From assembly GCF_024323335.1 (NCBI RefSeq), contig NC_066581.1, positions 440,411,816 to 440,475,815 on the forward strand: 64,000 nucleotides of DNA, read 5' to 3'. Numbering within the stretch: the stretch's first letter is position 1; each line of letters opens with the position of its first letter. This stretch comes from Lathyrus oleraceus. Taxonomy: Eukaryota > Streptophyta > Magnoliopsida > Fabales > Fabaceae. Below the pieces are notes generated by a model. That model was not told the origin of the DNA. It searched no databases and saw only the letters and a program-made list of their open reading frames with translations. Positions 12,697 to 23,828 of the stretch are shown here, one piece after another. A program made the translations under genes and the position numbers.

Positions 12697-13619
12697 GGTG
12701 CAATCAATAACTTCTTTTCAAAAGAACATTTATCTAATCCCTTCTAACGCGTATAAACTCGCGTTAAAACCTCCGCTGCGAGTAAGTAAGCCATGTCTTA
12801 CTATTAGACTGCGATCTAGACACGTGTTCAACCTTAATAAACTTTAATCAATCAAACTCTTCCATTTTTAACAAAGAACATTGCTTAATCCTTTTAAATT
12901 CATACACAAACTAGCGCTTAAGTCTCCCCAGCGAGCAAGCACGACAATGTTTAACCATTAGAATGCGATCTAAGCACCTGTTAATTACAATAAAACATCT
13001 TAACACATCAAACCTATCTCTTTCTCTCTCCCGTGGGATCGAGAATCTTTTCAGAAAGAACATTGTTTAGACCTTCTAACGCGTATAACAAACGAGTGCT
13101 TAAGCCTCCATCGAGAATAGACAAGTCAATGTTTAGCCTTTAGAACATAATCTAAGCAACTTCTCATTAAAAGACATGAATAAACCATAGTCCCCTAAAC
13201 TACTAATGCTCTGATTTCCTTATTGTATCATAAGGATACGTAGGCACGAGACTGTGAGATCTTGCGAGCACACTAATAAAAAACCTCCCATTTTCCCCTT
13301 TGGAGGTTTCCTTTCATTTCCATTTTCCATCTTTTATTCACTCGAAGAAAAAAAATAACATTTAGCCAACATTCTAATTCGCAAACTAACTAAAAGGTTC
13401 TCGTTTAGTATAACGGATGTAAGGGGTGCTAATACCTTCCCCTTGCGTAATCAACTCCTAAACCCGAATATGGTTGTGACGATCATTATTCTATTTATTT
13501 TAAGGTTTTATCAATATTTTCCTATTCCTTCATTGGAATAAATAAAGTTCGGTGATGACTTTGTTTGAATAATTTTTTCCGCGACCATCGCGAGGGATCA
13601 TGTTTTTCGAGATGCGACG

Positions 13620-14830
13620 GGTGTCTTTGATAGAACTCACATCAATTGATGAAGCTCTTCTAGATAATGAATGGCTTCTGGCTATGGAAGAAGAACTGAA
13701 CCAATTCACCAGAAATGGTGTTTGGGATCTTTTTCAGAAACTAAAAAGTTTCCATGTCATTGGAACCAGATGGGTCTTCTGAAACAAGTTGAATGATAAA
13801 GGCGAAGTTGTCAGAAACAAAGCTCGACTGATAGCACAAGGTTATAGTCAGCAAGAAGGTATGGACCACACAGAAACCTTTGCTTCAGTTACCAAGTTAG
13901 AGTCTATTTGTATTTTAATTTCTTTTGCAGTCAATCATAACATCATCCTTTATCAAATGGATGTTAAGAGTGCATTTCTGAATGGTTATATTTATTAAGA
14001 AGTATATGTGCATCAACCCCCTAGTTTTGAAAGTTCTCAAAATCATGGTTTTGTTTTTAAATTGAGAAATCTCGGTATGGTATAAAGAAAGCTCCTAGAG
14101 CTTAGTATGACAGATAAGCAACTTTCTTTTGGAAAATAATTTTACCAGAGGGGAAATGAACACAATTCTCTTTTGCAAAACCTTCAAGAATGACATTCTG
14201 GTTGTGCAAATATATGTTGATGATATTATTTTTGGTTCAGCTAATGCATCTTTATACAAGGATTTTTCTAAGTCTATGCAGGCAGAATTTGAAATGAGTC
14301 TGATGGGAGAACTTAAGTTCTTTCTGGAAATCCATATTGATCCAAGATCAGAAGGCACTTATATTCATCAAAGTAAATACACAAAGGAACTTCTGAAGAA
14401 ATTCAACTTATCAGAATGCAAGTTATCTAAGACCCCAATGCATCCTACATGTATTATGGAGAAATAAGAGGTAAGAAGTAAGGTAAATCAGAAGCTACTC
14501 AGGGGTATGATAGGTTTTCTTTTATATCTAACTGCTTCTAGACCTGATATCTTATTTAGTGTCTGCTTATGTGCTCTCTTCCAATCAAATCCTAGGGAAA
14601 CTCACGTAACTACTGTTAAGAGAAACTTTAGGTATCTGAAAGGTACTACTAACCTTGGTTTATTTTATAGAAAATCAAGTGAGTATAAATTAGTAGGCTA
14701 TTATGATGTTGACTATGTTGGATATAGAATTGAAAGAAAAAGTACTTCTAGAAGTTGCCAATTTCTGGGAGATAACTTGATCTCATGGTCCAGTAAGAGA
14801 CAGAGGATTTTGAAGACTCTGAAGATTATG
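13620..14830 (+). pseudogene. Ty1/copia (Sirevirus-like) pol remnant: reverse transcriptase and RNase H
   Basis: The sequence begins inside the copia reverse transcriptase, with visible motifs WLLAMEEELNQF, HVIGTRWVF, GEVVRNKARLIAQGYSQQEG, YQMDVKSAFLNGYI and, at about 14214, the catalytic YVDDIIFGS. The thumb and RNase H start follow, with MIGFLLYLTASRPDILFSVC at 14507 and SCQFLGDNLISWSSKRQ at about 14750. Copia order places integrase before this, outside the window or lost. Stops near 13780, 13999 and 14467 and a shift near 14080-14130 make it dead. The left end is cut by the Tat-like element. On the right the RNase H catalytic end is missing, replaced by LTR-type sequence after 14795. Confidence 0.88.
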
Positions 14831-15795
14831 TTATGAAGCTGAAGATTATGAAGATCTCAAGCCATACGATTGAAGTTATCAAGGTTGTGACTGAGGATTT
14901 TGAAGACTCTGAAGATTTTGAAGATACTGAAAACCTCAAGCCAGGCTACTGACGTTGTTAAGGTTCTAAAGTTTCTGAATCCAACTCTCTATTTCTTCAT
15001 TTCATGCTTCAATCATCTTTCATCAGAAGCCAATGAATTTGAAGATAATATCAAAATGGGAACGTGGTCCAATAGTACATGGTACAAATCGATCAACTTT
15101 TCCACTACCTGATTTCATGGGCAAGGACAGTACTATACATCACACCTGTCATTGAATTTATGGGCGAAAGGACAGTACACATTATCATTTATTTCCCATC
15201 CAACAGTGGACATCTACTCAAAGGAACTTTCCCTATTTTTCCCTCTAACAGTCACATGCTTATGCTATATAAGCATGCATTGGAGACTTGAAGAAAACGC
15301 TGGTTGCACAAGTATTTTGACAAGCTATTTTTCTTTGTGAAAAGCTATCATTCTTTGTATACAATTTTCTTTAAGTGTTTGTTATTAATTTATGTAAAAT
15401 TTGCTTGTGTAGAAGCATCTTGTAACACACTAAATATTCTCCCAACTATTTGTTTGAGTCCTTAAGGAGGTTATCCTTGAGAAGATAAAGAAAGTTGTTC
15501 TTTGTGAGTCCTTAAGGAGACTAAGGTTTAGTTGGATCCTTGAGAAGACAAAGAAGGTTATCCTTTGTGTTTATTGTAATTTGTTGATTATAGTGGATTA
15601 AGTCCTTATGTATACGGAAAAATCAGCTTGGCAGGTGGACTAGATTAGCTTTGAGTTCAAGCGAACCAGGATAAAAAAAATTGTGTTTTTATCTCTTTGT
15701 TATTAACTTGTTAGTGGTGTTTTTGTTTATTGAAAAAGCTTTTGCTTGTAAAACTCAATTCAAACCTCCCATTTCTTGTGTTTTTCACACCTTCA
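14803..15795 (+). repeat. 3' LTR-region of the copia (Sirevirus-like) element
   Basis: Begins with repeated GAGGATTTTGAAGACTCTGAAGATT words (14806 and 14895). It has a TATATAAG box at 15266 and three variants of GAGTCCTTAAGGAG / TCCTTGAGAAGA at 15455-15560, and ends CACACCTTCA at 15795. That end and its position after copia pol fit a Sirevirus LTR. The left boundary is approximate, and the second LTR is not in the window. Confidence 0.65.
15266..15272 (+). promoter_or_regulatory. TATA box of the copia LTR
   Basis: GCTATATAAGC lies mid-LTR, about 530 bp before its end. Confidence 0.5.
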
Positions 15796-16094
15796 GTAAC
15801 TAGTCATGGACCAACCTTTTCAACCTGCCGTTCGCCCAGTATAGAAAAACATGAAAATGTCACATCTTGGTCAAAGATAATGCAGAAAATGACTCAAGGG
15901 AATAACCCATGTCTTCCTACAAAATATAGGATTCAATGATCCACTATCATTAATAGGTGTGCGGTTTCAATTCCCAAGAAGCCCTATAAACCTGGCCCAT
16001 AGGTCTTCCTCAATCGTGAGCTTGCCCTAATCCATTTAAAATCTTTAAAACTATGGCCACCCCTACCAGCATAGGGATTCCACACACTTGTATT

Positions 16095-16098
<4 letters not shown>
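15796..16098. other. Unassigned sequence
   Basis: No coding motif is seen on either strand. It is GC-richer than the flanks. The open frame of about 69 codons that crosses the LTR boundary at 15795 is not credible. Confidence 0.3.

Positions 16099-16172
<74 letters not shown>
16099..16172. repeat. (AT)n microsatellite, about 37 units
   Basis: Uninterrupted AT dinucleotides. Confidence 0.95.
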
Positions 16173-16175
<3 letters not shown>

Positions 16176-17103
16176 ATGCATAAAATAAGATTAATTTATA
16201 AATTTTCTTTTTTTATTTGCACCATTTTTTAAACTACATTTGAAGTTGATTTTCCTCCTAGAATTTACTCGTTTATATTTTTTTGCTTGCCAGTTTAGTT
16301 TTCGATTTAATTGTCGGAATTGAGCCTCCTCACATAGTTACGTATTCTAGGGTTGAATGCTTAATAAAATTTACGCATGCATAAATTGAACTATTTGATT
16401 AAGGTAAACTTAATATGTTTCTAGTCAAATAGTAGAGGTTTTGGTCAAAAAATACATATCATAATGGTTTATGTTGTACCAAGTCTCCATTCATAATAAC
16501 ACTTCATTTTTGTAAAATTTAAAATCATTGAAGTGTGATTCAAATCATAGGATCGGATGACTCAAATCAAACTAAATGTAAAAAATTAGGATTTTGTTTT
16601 TGTGAGTCTAATTCAAATCACAAGATTTTCTGACTAAAATCAAACATGGTTATGAAAATCGGGATTTTCCTTCTTTGAGTTGAATTCCAATCACAATAAA
16701 TCATGACTTGAATCAAAGAGGTTTAATTCGAATCATGAAGATGCTTGACTTAAATCAAAGTTAGACAATAAATTTTGGATTTTAGTTTCGTAATCCTGAT
16801 TTGAATCCCATATCTGCATGACTCGAGTTATAAAAAGGGTTGATTCTTGAATCTAGAAGATTAAAGTCAAAGTCGAGTAAATATTTTTCAAGAATCTAGT
16901 GTCAGAATCAGTGTACACTCAAAGAGGATTCAAATTGAAGATCTTTATTTTCAATGTTGTCTTGAATTGTGATTGTACTAAAAGAATCCATGTAATATTA
17001 TCCAAATTACAATGGAAGAACAACACATTTTCAATAGACAGTCATTGGAGTATGGGGTAGGCATATAAGCAAATAAGAATTATTGAACCACTGTAAATTG
17101 GAC

Positions 17104-17106
<3 letters not shown>
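16173..17106. other. Non-coding AT-rich DNA with degenerate ~75-bp repetition
   Basis: Between about 16510 and 16830 the words (A)TTCAAATCA..AGGATTTT..TGACT.AAATCAAA recur four to five times in drifted form. No gene is seen. Confidence 0.4.

Positions 17107-17180
<74 letters not shown>
17107..17180. repeat. (CT)n microsatellite, 37 units
   Basis: Uninterrupted CT dinucleotides. Confidence 0.95.
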
Positions 17181-17184
<4 letters not shown>

Positions 17185-17559
17185 AGGAAATTATAATTGC
17201 ATGTTTAGATTTAATATTTTCTTAAAATTGCTTGATATTAAGATTTACCGCATTGGTAGCGATTTGGTAAATAGTTTTTAGGTTTTGTTAGATTAAGATT
17301 CTAAAACTTTATTACTTTTGATTAACACTAAAAAACTATAATGTTAGATTTTTTACTCAATTGAAAAACTCGCTTTACACACCTCGTATAAATCAATTTT
17401 TGTCAATCGATACATTTACTAATTATGTGTTGTCGTCTATTGTTCATTTTGTGTTTTTGATTAAGTATATTACGACCAATCCAAAAAATATATATTTTCT
17501 ACGAAAACATGTAAAGGTAAAACAAGATACAACCAAGTCCACCATTGCACCTATTAAAG
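17181..17559. other. Unassigned AT-rich spacer
   Basis: No motif is recognised. It may include the 3' tail of the LINE described next, whose end I could not place. Confidence 0.3.
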
Positions 17560-18070
17560 AATGACCTCACTTCTCTCATGCTACATCTCAAACCAACCAA
17601 ATCCACCATCAACATATCTGACCATATCAAGGCAAACACTCGATATGTTATATGTGTAGGTAGAGGATATGATTTTGAATCCAATCCATGAAGTCGCAAG
17701 AGTTCACCCCAAATCTACCCAAAAAAATTTTCCAAGCCAAAAGAATACTCTTATCCTCCACTTCTATTGTTGTTTTTATGATTCCAATAAAGATAACATC
17801 ATTTCATACATTTCAAATAAACCACATTACAGCACACCAAACCATAAGATAGTCACCCCTATACTTAACCCTATATTCTAAAGAAAGGAAATACTTTAAA
17901 AGCACCATAATATCTTGGTGTATAACTACCTTCCACTTCATCCACCTAAAAACTCCATACCACACCGACGAGACTATCTCACAAGTAAGAAAAAGGTGAT
18001 AAATAGTCTCAAATGAATACCCATAGAAGGGACATGAGAGCCTACTATCTCTTCTACTTCCCTTCTACTT
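17560..18070 (-). pseudogene. LINE fragment 3 of 3: C-terminal zf-RVT region
   Basis: Minus-strand translation gives RLSCPFYGYSFETIYHLFLT at about 18045-17985, then WYGVFRW. This is the Cys/His zinc-binding (zf-RVT) arrangement that closes plant L1-like reverse transcriptase ORFs. A hydrophobic and aromatic tail follows (ILLAWKIFLGRFGVNSC, near 17720). It continues the reverse transcriptase fragment at 20166-20669, from which it is separated by an Ogre LTR piece. Frames are broken and no poly-A tail is clear, so the left end is approximate. Confidence 0.7.
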
Positions 18071-18077
18071 CTACTTT

Positions 18078-18095
18078 TCCCCAGCAGAGTCGCCA
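18078..18095 (-). promoter_or_regulatory. Ogre primer-binding site at the very edge of the fragment
   Basis: Minus strand TGGCGACTCTGCTGGGGA, identical to the plus-strand site at 60753-60770. Confidence 0.85.
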
Positions 18096-18393
18096 CTTAA
18101 TTTCTGTAGCGGTAAATTCATGATCATCAAGCTATGGATAAGCAAGACATCAAATAACAAGAGTCGCCACCGCGCTTTTATTGTTTCCAAGAGAAAATGG
18201 AAAAAGTACGAACAAAACCCAAAAGTAAGAAGTTTTCAAATCAAAACTAATAAAATGTCAGAGATTACAGGTAAGGGGGTTGGTTACATAGAGGGAAGGT
18301 GTTAACACCCAAAGTGTCCTAGGTACTCCTAGGGAGCCCTTTTTGTGTGCATATGTATTTGGTACAAAAATGATGTTTACAAACAAATAGAAT

Positions 18394-18407
18394 GGGGGGG
18401 GGGGGGG
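18394..18407. repeat. G14 homopolymer
   Basis: Fourteen G in a row inside the Ogre LTR fragment. Confidence 0.8.
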
Positions 18408-20165
18408 TGAGAAAAGAATTCATTAATTATATTTTTGTGTTTGACAAGACCTTCGAACTTGTGCCTACGTACCAACTTAAAAATGAGGGATCAAAACCTC
18501 GTAATTTGTGATACAAATTTCAAAGTGGATGCATTGTTTTTAACAAAAAAAATTAAGTTTGAAAGGCACAAAGGCCTAAAAATGGTTTGAATGAGTTAGT
18601 TCTTTTTGGCTTTTCTGAAAGTTTAAGTCAAGTATAGTTAAGTTTATTTACAAATTTGATTAAAGAAAAGAAGTTTGAAAATACAATGGCATAAGGCCAA
18701 AGTTTCTATCTTTTTGCAAAATGGTCAAAGTTTAGAACAAAATAAGTTCAACCAAAGAAGATTTTGAAAAGGGAGAGAGAGATTTTGAAATTAAAGAAAT
18801 GGGGAGAAGATGAAGTGACTAATCCTATGCACAAAATTAAAAGTTAAGAGTTGAAAAGATCTGACCAAATGGGTAGCAATCCAATAGACAAGAATGTCAA
18901 TAGAAACCCAGAATTCCCTTGGACACTTAGAATCAAGCAACACACAAATGCACAATTATATTATCTTGAAGAGCAAAGGCATCAAATAAAGATAGCCACA
19001 TCCAAGCTTTAGCCATTCCATGATCTTCTTCAAAATTAGCCCATGTAGTAGATGAATTCCATAAGTCACTGGTTCAAAATAATAGCTTCACATTGATCAT
19101 GTTGCAGATGAACTCAGAGGGATCTTGAATGATGTATCAGATGAAGTTTCAAATTGAAAGCACTTGGTTTCACATAAAGTTGGCAGTGGCTAAGTCCTTT
19201 AACATAGGAATGTTGCCTAAGTTCTAAGTTCATTTGCCCAAGATCAAGCCAACAGTCCACACAAAAGTTTTTTGGATTTTTGTTGTTATTATGTACATTA
19301 ATGGTCAAAGACCACACAAACAAGCAAAGTATACACAAACAAGATATATCACACAATATGGTCCAAGTGGACAAAGTGAAAATTGCATTAACATAAACAA
19401 TTAGAATGATATGAACAATGGCAAATGAATAAAGGCTAGAATTAAATGATATTAAAGTAAATGGCTTGGAATTAAAAGTTAGTTGTTAATGAGTTAGAAG
19501 TTATTATTGTTTCGCTTTTGCTTTTCAAGTTTTAGTCATTCTTTGGAGAACACTCAACCCCCTTATCACAAGCATGGATCCTTGAGCCAAGACATCTTCC
19601 ATAGGAAGGAAAAAAGGCCATGTTTCCACATAATACCATGAAAGAGGGGAGACTTACAATCTCACTAACTAGAATGTTATGCCTTTTGTGTCACAAATTT
19701 AGCGCTATGTTAGGCAATCGTAATTGGACTTATGTAGAAGTCACAACTATTTGAGACCGGGCAATAGAATTTTGGTGTTAATGCATGTTAGAGACATAGT
19801 ATAATGGACTATGCTCATGAAACATACCACACACAAAAAGAATATGCAAAAGAGGTGGCCTAATATCATCCATACTTATGTTGACTTTTCAATCAACTAG
19901 GTTTAGGACTTTGAGATATCATAGGCCAAATGAGATGGATGCATAAATAAGGGGAATGAGATGAAGAGGGAGGGAAATGGATCAAAACTCAAATTGGTCA
20001 AAGGTAATATCATCCATTCATTTTGGGAGATGGAATGTACATTCCATCAATCCCCTAAATCCAATGATATTAACTTGACAAGGTCAAATCAACCTTGACC
20101 AAGGCCCAACAACAAGAGTCAAACTCAAACAAGTCATCATAATTGGTCAACAAAATTATTTGGAA

Positions 20166-20669
20166 TTTATTCATTAATCCTAATAAGATTACTCTTAAAA
20201 AATTTAACGCGGAGTTCCGAAGCCATCTCAAAACCTCTAAGAATAACCTTAATACACCACAAATTCTCTAGAGGGGGATCAACCACTAGAAGAGTGTCAT
20301 CGGCATACTAGAAGTGAGACATTACCAACTTGAAATTACCAACTCTAAACCCAGAGTAAAGAACAAGTTCCTCTCCCCTCATAACCAGACCATTAAGCCC
20401 TTCTTCCATTGGGTGAAAAAGGAAAGGAGTGAGGGGTCCCCATGCTTCAAACCCATTTGAATGCTAATTTCTTGGGTATAACACCCATTAAGCAGAACTG
20501 CAAATTCCTAGCAAAGACATATGCTTTCATCCAAGACCTTAATTTCTCACTAAACTCAAATCTGATCAGCATAGAATCTAGGAAATTCCAACTAACTGAA
20601 TCATATGCTTTCTTAAAATTCACCTTAAGAATAAGACCATGTCTTTTTTAGATCTTTTGGCCAAGTTGA
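20166..20669 (-). pseudogene. LINE fragment 2 of 3: reverse transcriptase core
   Basis: Minus-strand translation shows LAKRSKKDMV, then LKVNFKKAYDSVSWNFLDSM (about 20625-20570) and RSWMKAYVFA. The catalytic YADDTLLV lies at about 20310, followed by LENLWCIKVILRGFEMAS. These are the palm motifs of plant L1-like non-LTR reverse transcriptases. A one-base shift lies before LKVNF, and a stop replaces the residue two before YADD. The right edge is the GTTGA target duplication of the Athila-like insertion, and coding sense resumes at 35871. Confidence 0.88.
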
Positions 20670-21879
20670 TGTTGAAAAGTATATCTTCGGAAAATATTTT
20701 TATATCGTATCCACAGAGATTGGTTGATATTACCACCGTTCTATAATCCAAATGTTGTAAGTTTAGAAAGTAACAAGGTTGTTTTGGTTGGAAAGTTAAC
20801 TTGTGAGTAAATATCACTAAAAACAGTAAAATGGTTTAAATCTAATATAAAAGCTTGGCAAGATTGGAGTTCACTATTTCAAATGTTTATGCTTCCTTAT
20901 GATAACTATATAGATTTAAGATTATTGATGATGTTCAAGTATCCTCTCAAAGTCATTTATGTCTAAATGATATTGTGATAATCACTATATTGATCCTTAG
21001 ACGATCTCTCCACCTAACTATCAATATAGAAATCTTTAATGTTTAATACCAAAGAAGAGCAATGAATAAATCTATCTCTACAACTTATTCACTACTTGAA
21101 AATTTGTTTTATGTCAAGACTCAAATAATCTCTCTCGACAACTACTCAAATCTGGTTTTCAACTTAGGGCAAAAACAGTATTCAATACATCAACAATCTT
21201 TATCATATATATAAATCAAATGGAATATATAAACATATGAGAATAGCTACTACCTCCAATCTTGACAAAGGGAGTTTAGCTCCTCATCACCATTGTTACA
21301 AAGCAGAATGTTAAAGAAGAGAAAACTCTGTTTTCTCCCTTACAAAATATCTCAATCTGTGAATGATAATGAATGAATGTGAATAATGTGTTTTTCTCTC
21401 CTAAAAGAGTTGGCATTTCCTTAATTGATCATTTCCATCCAAAGCAGAAAAGCTATCCCAAGGAAGACACCAAAATGGCAAAACCAGTTGGCCTTCAAAA
21501 CAGCACTTTTGACCCAAAAATCAGTTTGCTGGATTCGCAGGGTTCGCGAGGCGAACTTTGTTCGCGGGGCGAACTGATGCTGTCTCATCCAGTTCGCGGG
21601 GCGAACTTTGTTCGCGGGGCGAACTGAAGCTGCCTCAGTTTCCTTGCTTTGCAAGCTTCATCCAAAATCTTCCATATTATGATGCTGCAATCCAAAGCTT
21701 TCTCACCCAAAAATTCTACAAAACTAATAAAAATGTGAAATAACTATTCAAAACAAAATAAATTAAACATAATTGCATTTATACGAATTAATAAGAATAA
21801 AAAGTGTGTAATTACATCAAAACTTGGTAAAAGTGACCAATAAAATGATATAAAAAGTAGTACTAATTGGTCCCTAACA
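20670..21879 (-). repeat. 3' LTR of the Athila-like element
   Basis: 1210 bp, with TG...CA ends. At 21542-21625 it contains four copies of an imperfect palindrome of the form GTTCGC-NNN-GCGAAC, arranged as two close pairs. Confidence 0.9.
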
Positions 21880-21891
21880 ACTCTCCCCAAC
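21880..21891 (-). promoter_or_regulatory. Polypurine tract
   Basis: Minus strand GTTGGGGAGAGT lies directly against the 3' LTR, the expected site for second-strand priming. Confidence 0.75.
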
Positions 21892-23522
21892 TTAGCATTT
21901 TGTTTGTCCCTAAACAAAAGTTTCCACCCTTACAACCAAAGCAATGACACAAAAGATTGAAACAAGGATTTACCAAGGACATTCAAATGGTTCAAAAGCG
22001 TTTGGCATTTTCTCAATTCACCTATCTCAATTCTAGACAAAACATGAATAAGGGAAATGGTAAAGTGCAAAAATCATTCCAAGGAATTCAAAGCCATATA
22101 TGTCAAAATTGAATCAAACTTACACACACATCATAATAATGATGAATAACATGAAGGGTTACTTTCACTCATCCAAGCAATTAAATCAACAACAACTCAA
22201 ATCACGCGGTTATCACAACAAGTACCAAATCATGTGAAAAATGAGAATCAAGAGGTCTTTCAAGGTTGTAATGTGGCTTAGGTTACAAGAAAGGATATGA
22301 TTAAGAGAATTTACAAAGTTGCCTATCCTAAGGGAGCATTCCCAAACATTCAACTCTACACAATTTCCCTTTCTTTGATCCCCTAATTTTTTTCTTTTTC
22401 TTATTACATCCACACAACCATGAGCATTTTCTTTGATTTTTTTTCTTTACTTTTTTCTTTGCTCTATGGCTTCAAGGGTATTTTCTTTTTCTTGTTTCTT
22501 CTCAAATTTTCACCCTTTCATAAAAACTCACTTTTCCAAGATTCTAATCACTTCTCATTTTACTCTCCCCAACTTTAGATTCCAAAACCAAATTTAATCA
22601 ATAATGCTCCCTACTTAGAAATAAGCAAAAGGCAAAATTTTCAACAACTCGATTTGAGGTTTCAATCGACACGAAAGAAATTAGGATTCATTTATTCCAC
22701 AATTTTCAATTGATTTTTCAATGATCAATAAAATGAATCCTAAAATAAGCTCAAAGGGGTTTAACTAAGGATTATTCCTCACAAGGTTAGTTGATTCAAA
22801 CTTTTTGGTCAAGTGGTTTTTCTCACAAACAATGCCTCTATCATTTTCAAAATTTTCACACAAAAATAGATTGATGCATGATTTAGCATGATAAGAATGA
22901 GTTAAAATAATGCTCGGTTTCCCGCTTTTTAGTGTACAATGGAAAGCTTCCTCACAAATGGTTAAGTCCTATTTTGATTCAAAGATGACATACATTTCAA
23001 TGAGTTTATGATATGAAATTTGCACAAACCATCAAACTACTCATGTTAAGTCTAGAAAGCGATAAAGTGTACCTTGAAATACCGACACTAATTCTTATCA
23101 TCACCACTCGAGGTGTCCTATGCTTCTTTCTTTGCGATCATTTCTCGGTTGCTTTAAGCTTGACTTAAGAGTAAGAACAATTAAACAAAAAATATTGGTA
23201 AAACAATTTGATTGTAACACACTTAAATCTCAAAAAGTATTCATGCAATTATCAAGCCAAACTCTAAAGTTCAACAAACTTCTCAATCTTCCTTCAACTC
23301 ATCGCCATGGATTACACCACCTCCTGCACCCCCCAAAAAAAATTGGCTTGCCCTCAGGCCACTTGGCATAATCAACAAAATCCTCTTAGGAAGGGAATGG
23401 AGAGGGGAAGTTCTGAAATTTGGAGGTTTGGACGTGGAGTAGCGAGGTTGTTGAAAGAATCTCCTAAGTTCGTGAAAATAGGAATGAAACGAAAATGACA
23501 TAAAACAAAAGTTTTTTTTTTC
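21892..23522 (-). other. 3' untranslated region of the Athila-like element
   Basis: About 1.6 kb with no coding motif on either strand. It is AT-rich with a T-run zone at 22380-22500. Athila elements often carry an extra ORF here; I see none. Confidence 0.5.
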
Positions 23523-23679
23523 AGTTCGCGGGGCTAACTTTGTTCCCGGGCCGAACTGAAGGAAATTTCAAAAAAAAATTGGTTCTGCCATTCACTGTTC
23601 GCGGGGCGAACCTTGTTCGCGGGGCGAACTGAAGCTGTGAATTCAGTTCGCGGGGCGAACAATGTTCGCGGGGCGAACG
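23523..23679. repeat. Three further pairs of GTTCGC-NNN-GCGAAC hairpins
   Basis: Palindromes sit at 23523-23560 (two, mutated), 23598-23632 (two) and 23644-23679 (two). Members of a pair are 3 bases apart (TTT, CTT, AAT). They have the same form as the repeats in both LTRs. Confidence 0.85.
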
Positions 23680-23828
23680 GTAAAAAACAGAACCCAATTT
23701 TTTCAAAATTTAACACAGCAGAAACTCACACAGCAGAAAAAAAAATAAAATGCAGACTTACAACGTTGGGTTGCCTCCCAACAAGCGCTTTGTTTAACGT
23801 CGTTTAGAGCTCGACGGTTCAACGGTCT

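Larger units (their letters stand above)
1..13619 (+). mobile_element. Tat/Ogre-like Ty3 LTR element, gag remnant only, 5' end outside window
   Basis: Two related direct repeats (1-3429 and 10552-13619) flank about 7.1 kb. A degenerate tRNA-Arg-type primer site follows the first repeat, and the only coding trace is a gag remnant near 4.3-5.7 kb. I see no reverse transcriptase, RNase H or integrase motif between 5.7 and 10.5 kb, so this copy is non-autonomous or has lost pol. The LTRs differ at roughly one base in ten in the stretch I compared, so the insertion is old. Base 1 matches base 11566 of the 3' LTR, so about 1 kb of 5' LTR lies before the window. The right boundary falls inside a copia pol gene, which shows that this element inserted into it. 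Confidence 0.8.
10552..13619 (+). repeat. 3' LTR of the Tat-like element
   Basis: Starts TGGCATACCCTAATTTTGTCC, similar in style to the Ogre LTR start at 55860, and ends GAGATGCGACG beside copia coding sequence. The part from 11566 is repeated at 1-3429. The left end is inferred from the start motif, because the 5' partner lies outside the window. The LTR contains a TATA box, an internal duplication and a C20 run. Confidence 0.75.
18078..20165 (-). mobile_element. Ogre LTR fragment plus primer site, inserted in the LINE
   Basis: The reverse complement carries the last ~2 kb of an Ogre-family LTR, parallel to about 58700-60746. Shared landmarks are the block with GACTTCTACATAAGTCCAATTACG (19740-19700), the block around CTCCCTAGGAGTACCTAGGA (18340-18320), and the LTR end CCGCTACA at 18105. 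Nine bases later comes TGGCGACTCTGCTGGGGA, an intact 18-base primer site (18095-18078). The internal element sequence stops right there. The 5' part of the LTR, including its TGTAAGACCCC start, is missing. No target duplication is visible. The junction DNA on the left repeats GTAGAAG three times and may be filler. Confidence 0.8.

Noticed and set aside
15730..15939. 69-codon frame over the copia LTR end
   Set aside because: Half of it is LTR; no motif in the remainder.
20620..20817. 65-codon frame crossing 20670
   Set aside because: It spans the LTR-LINE boundary; only its last ~14 residues are genuine LINE sequence.
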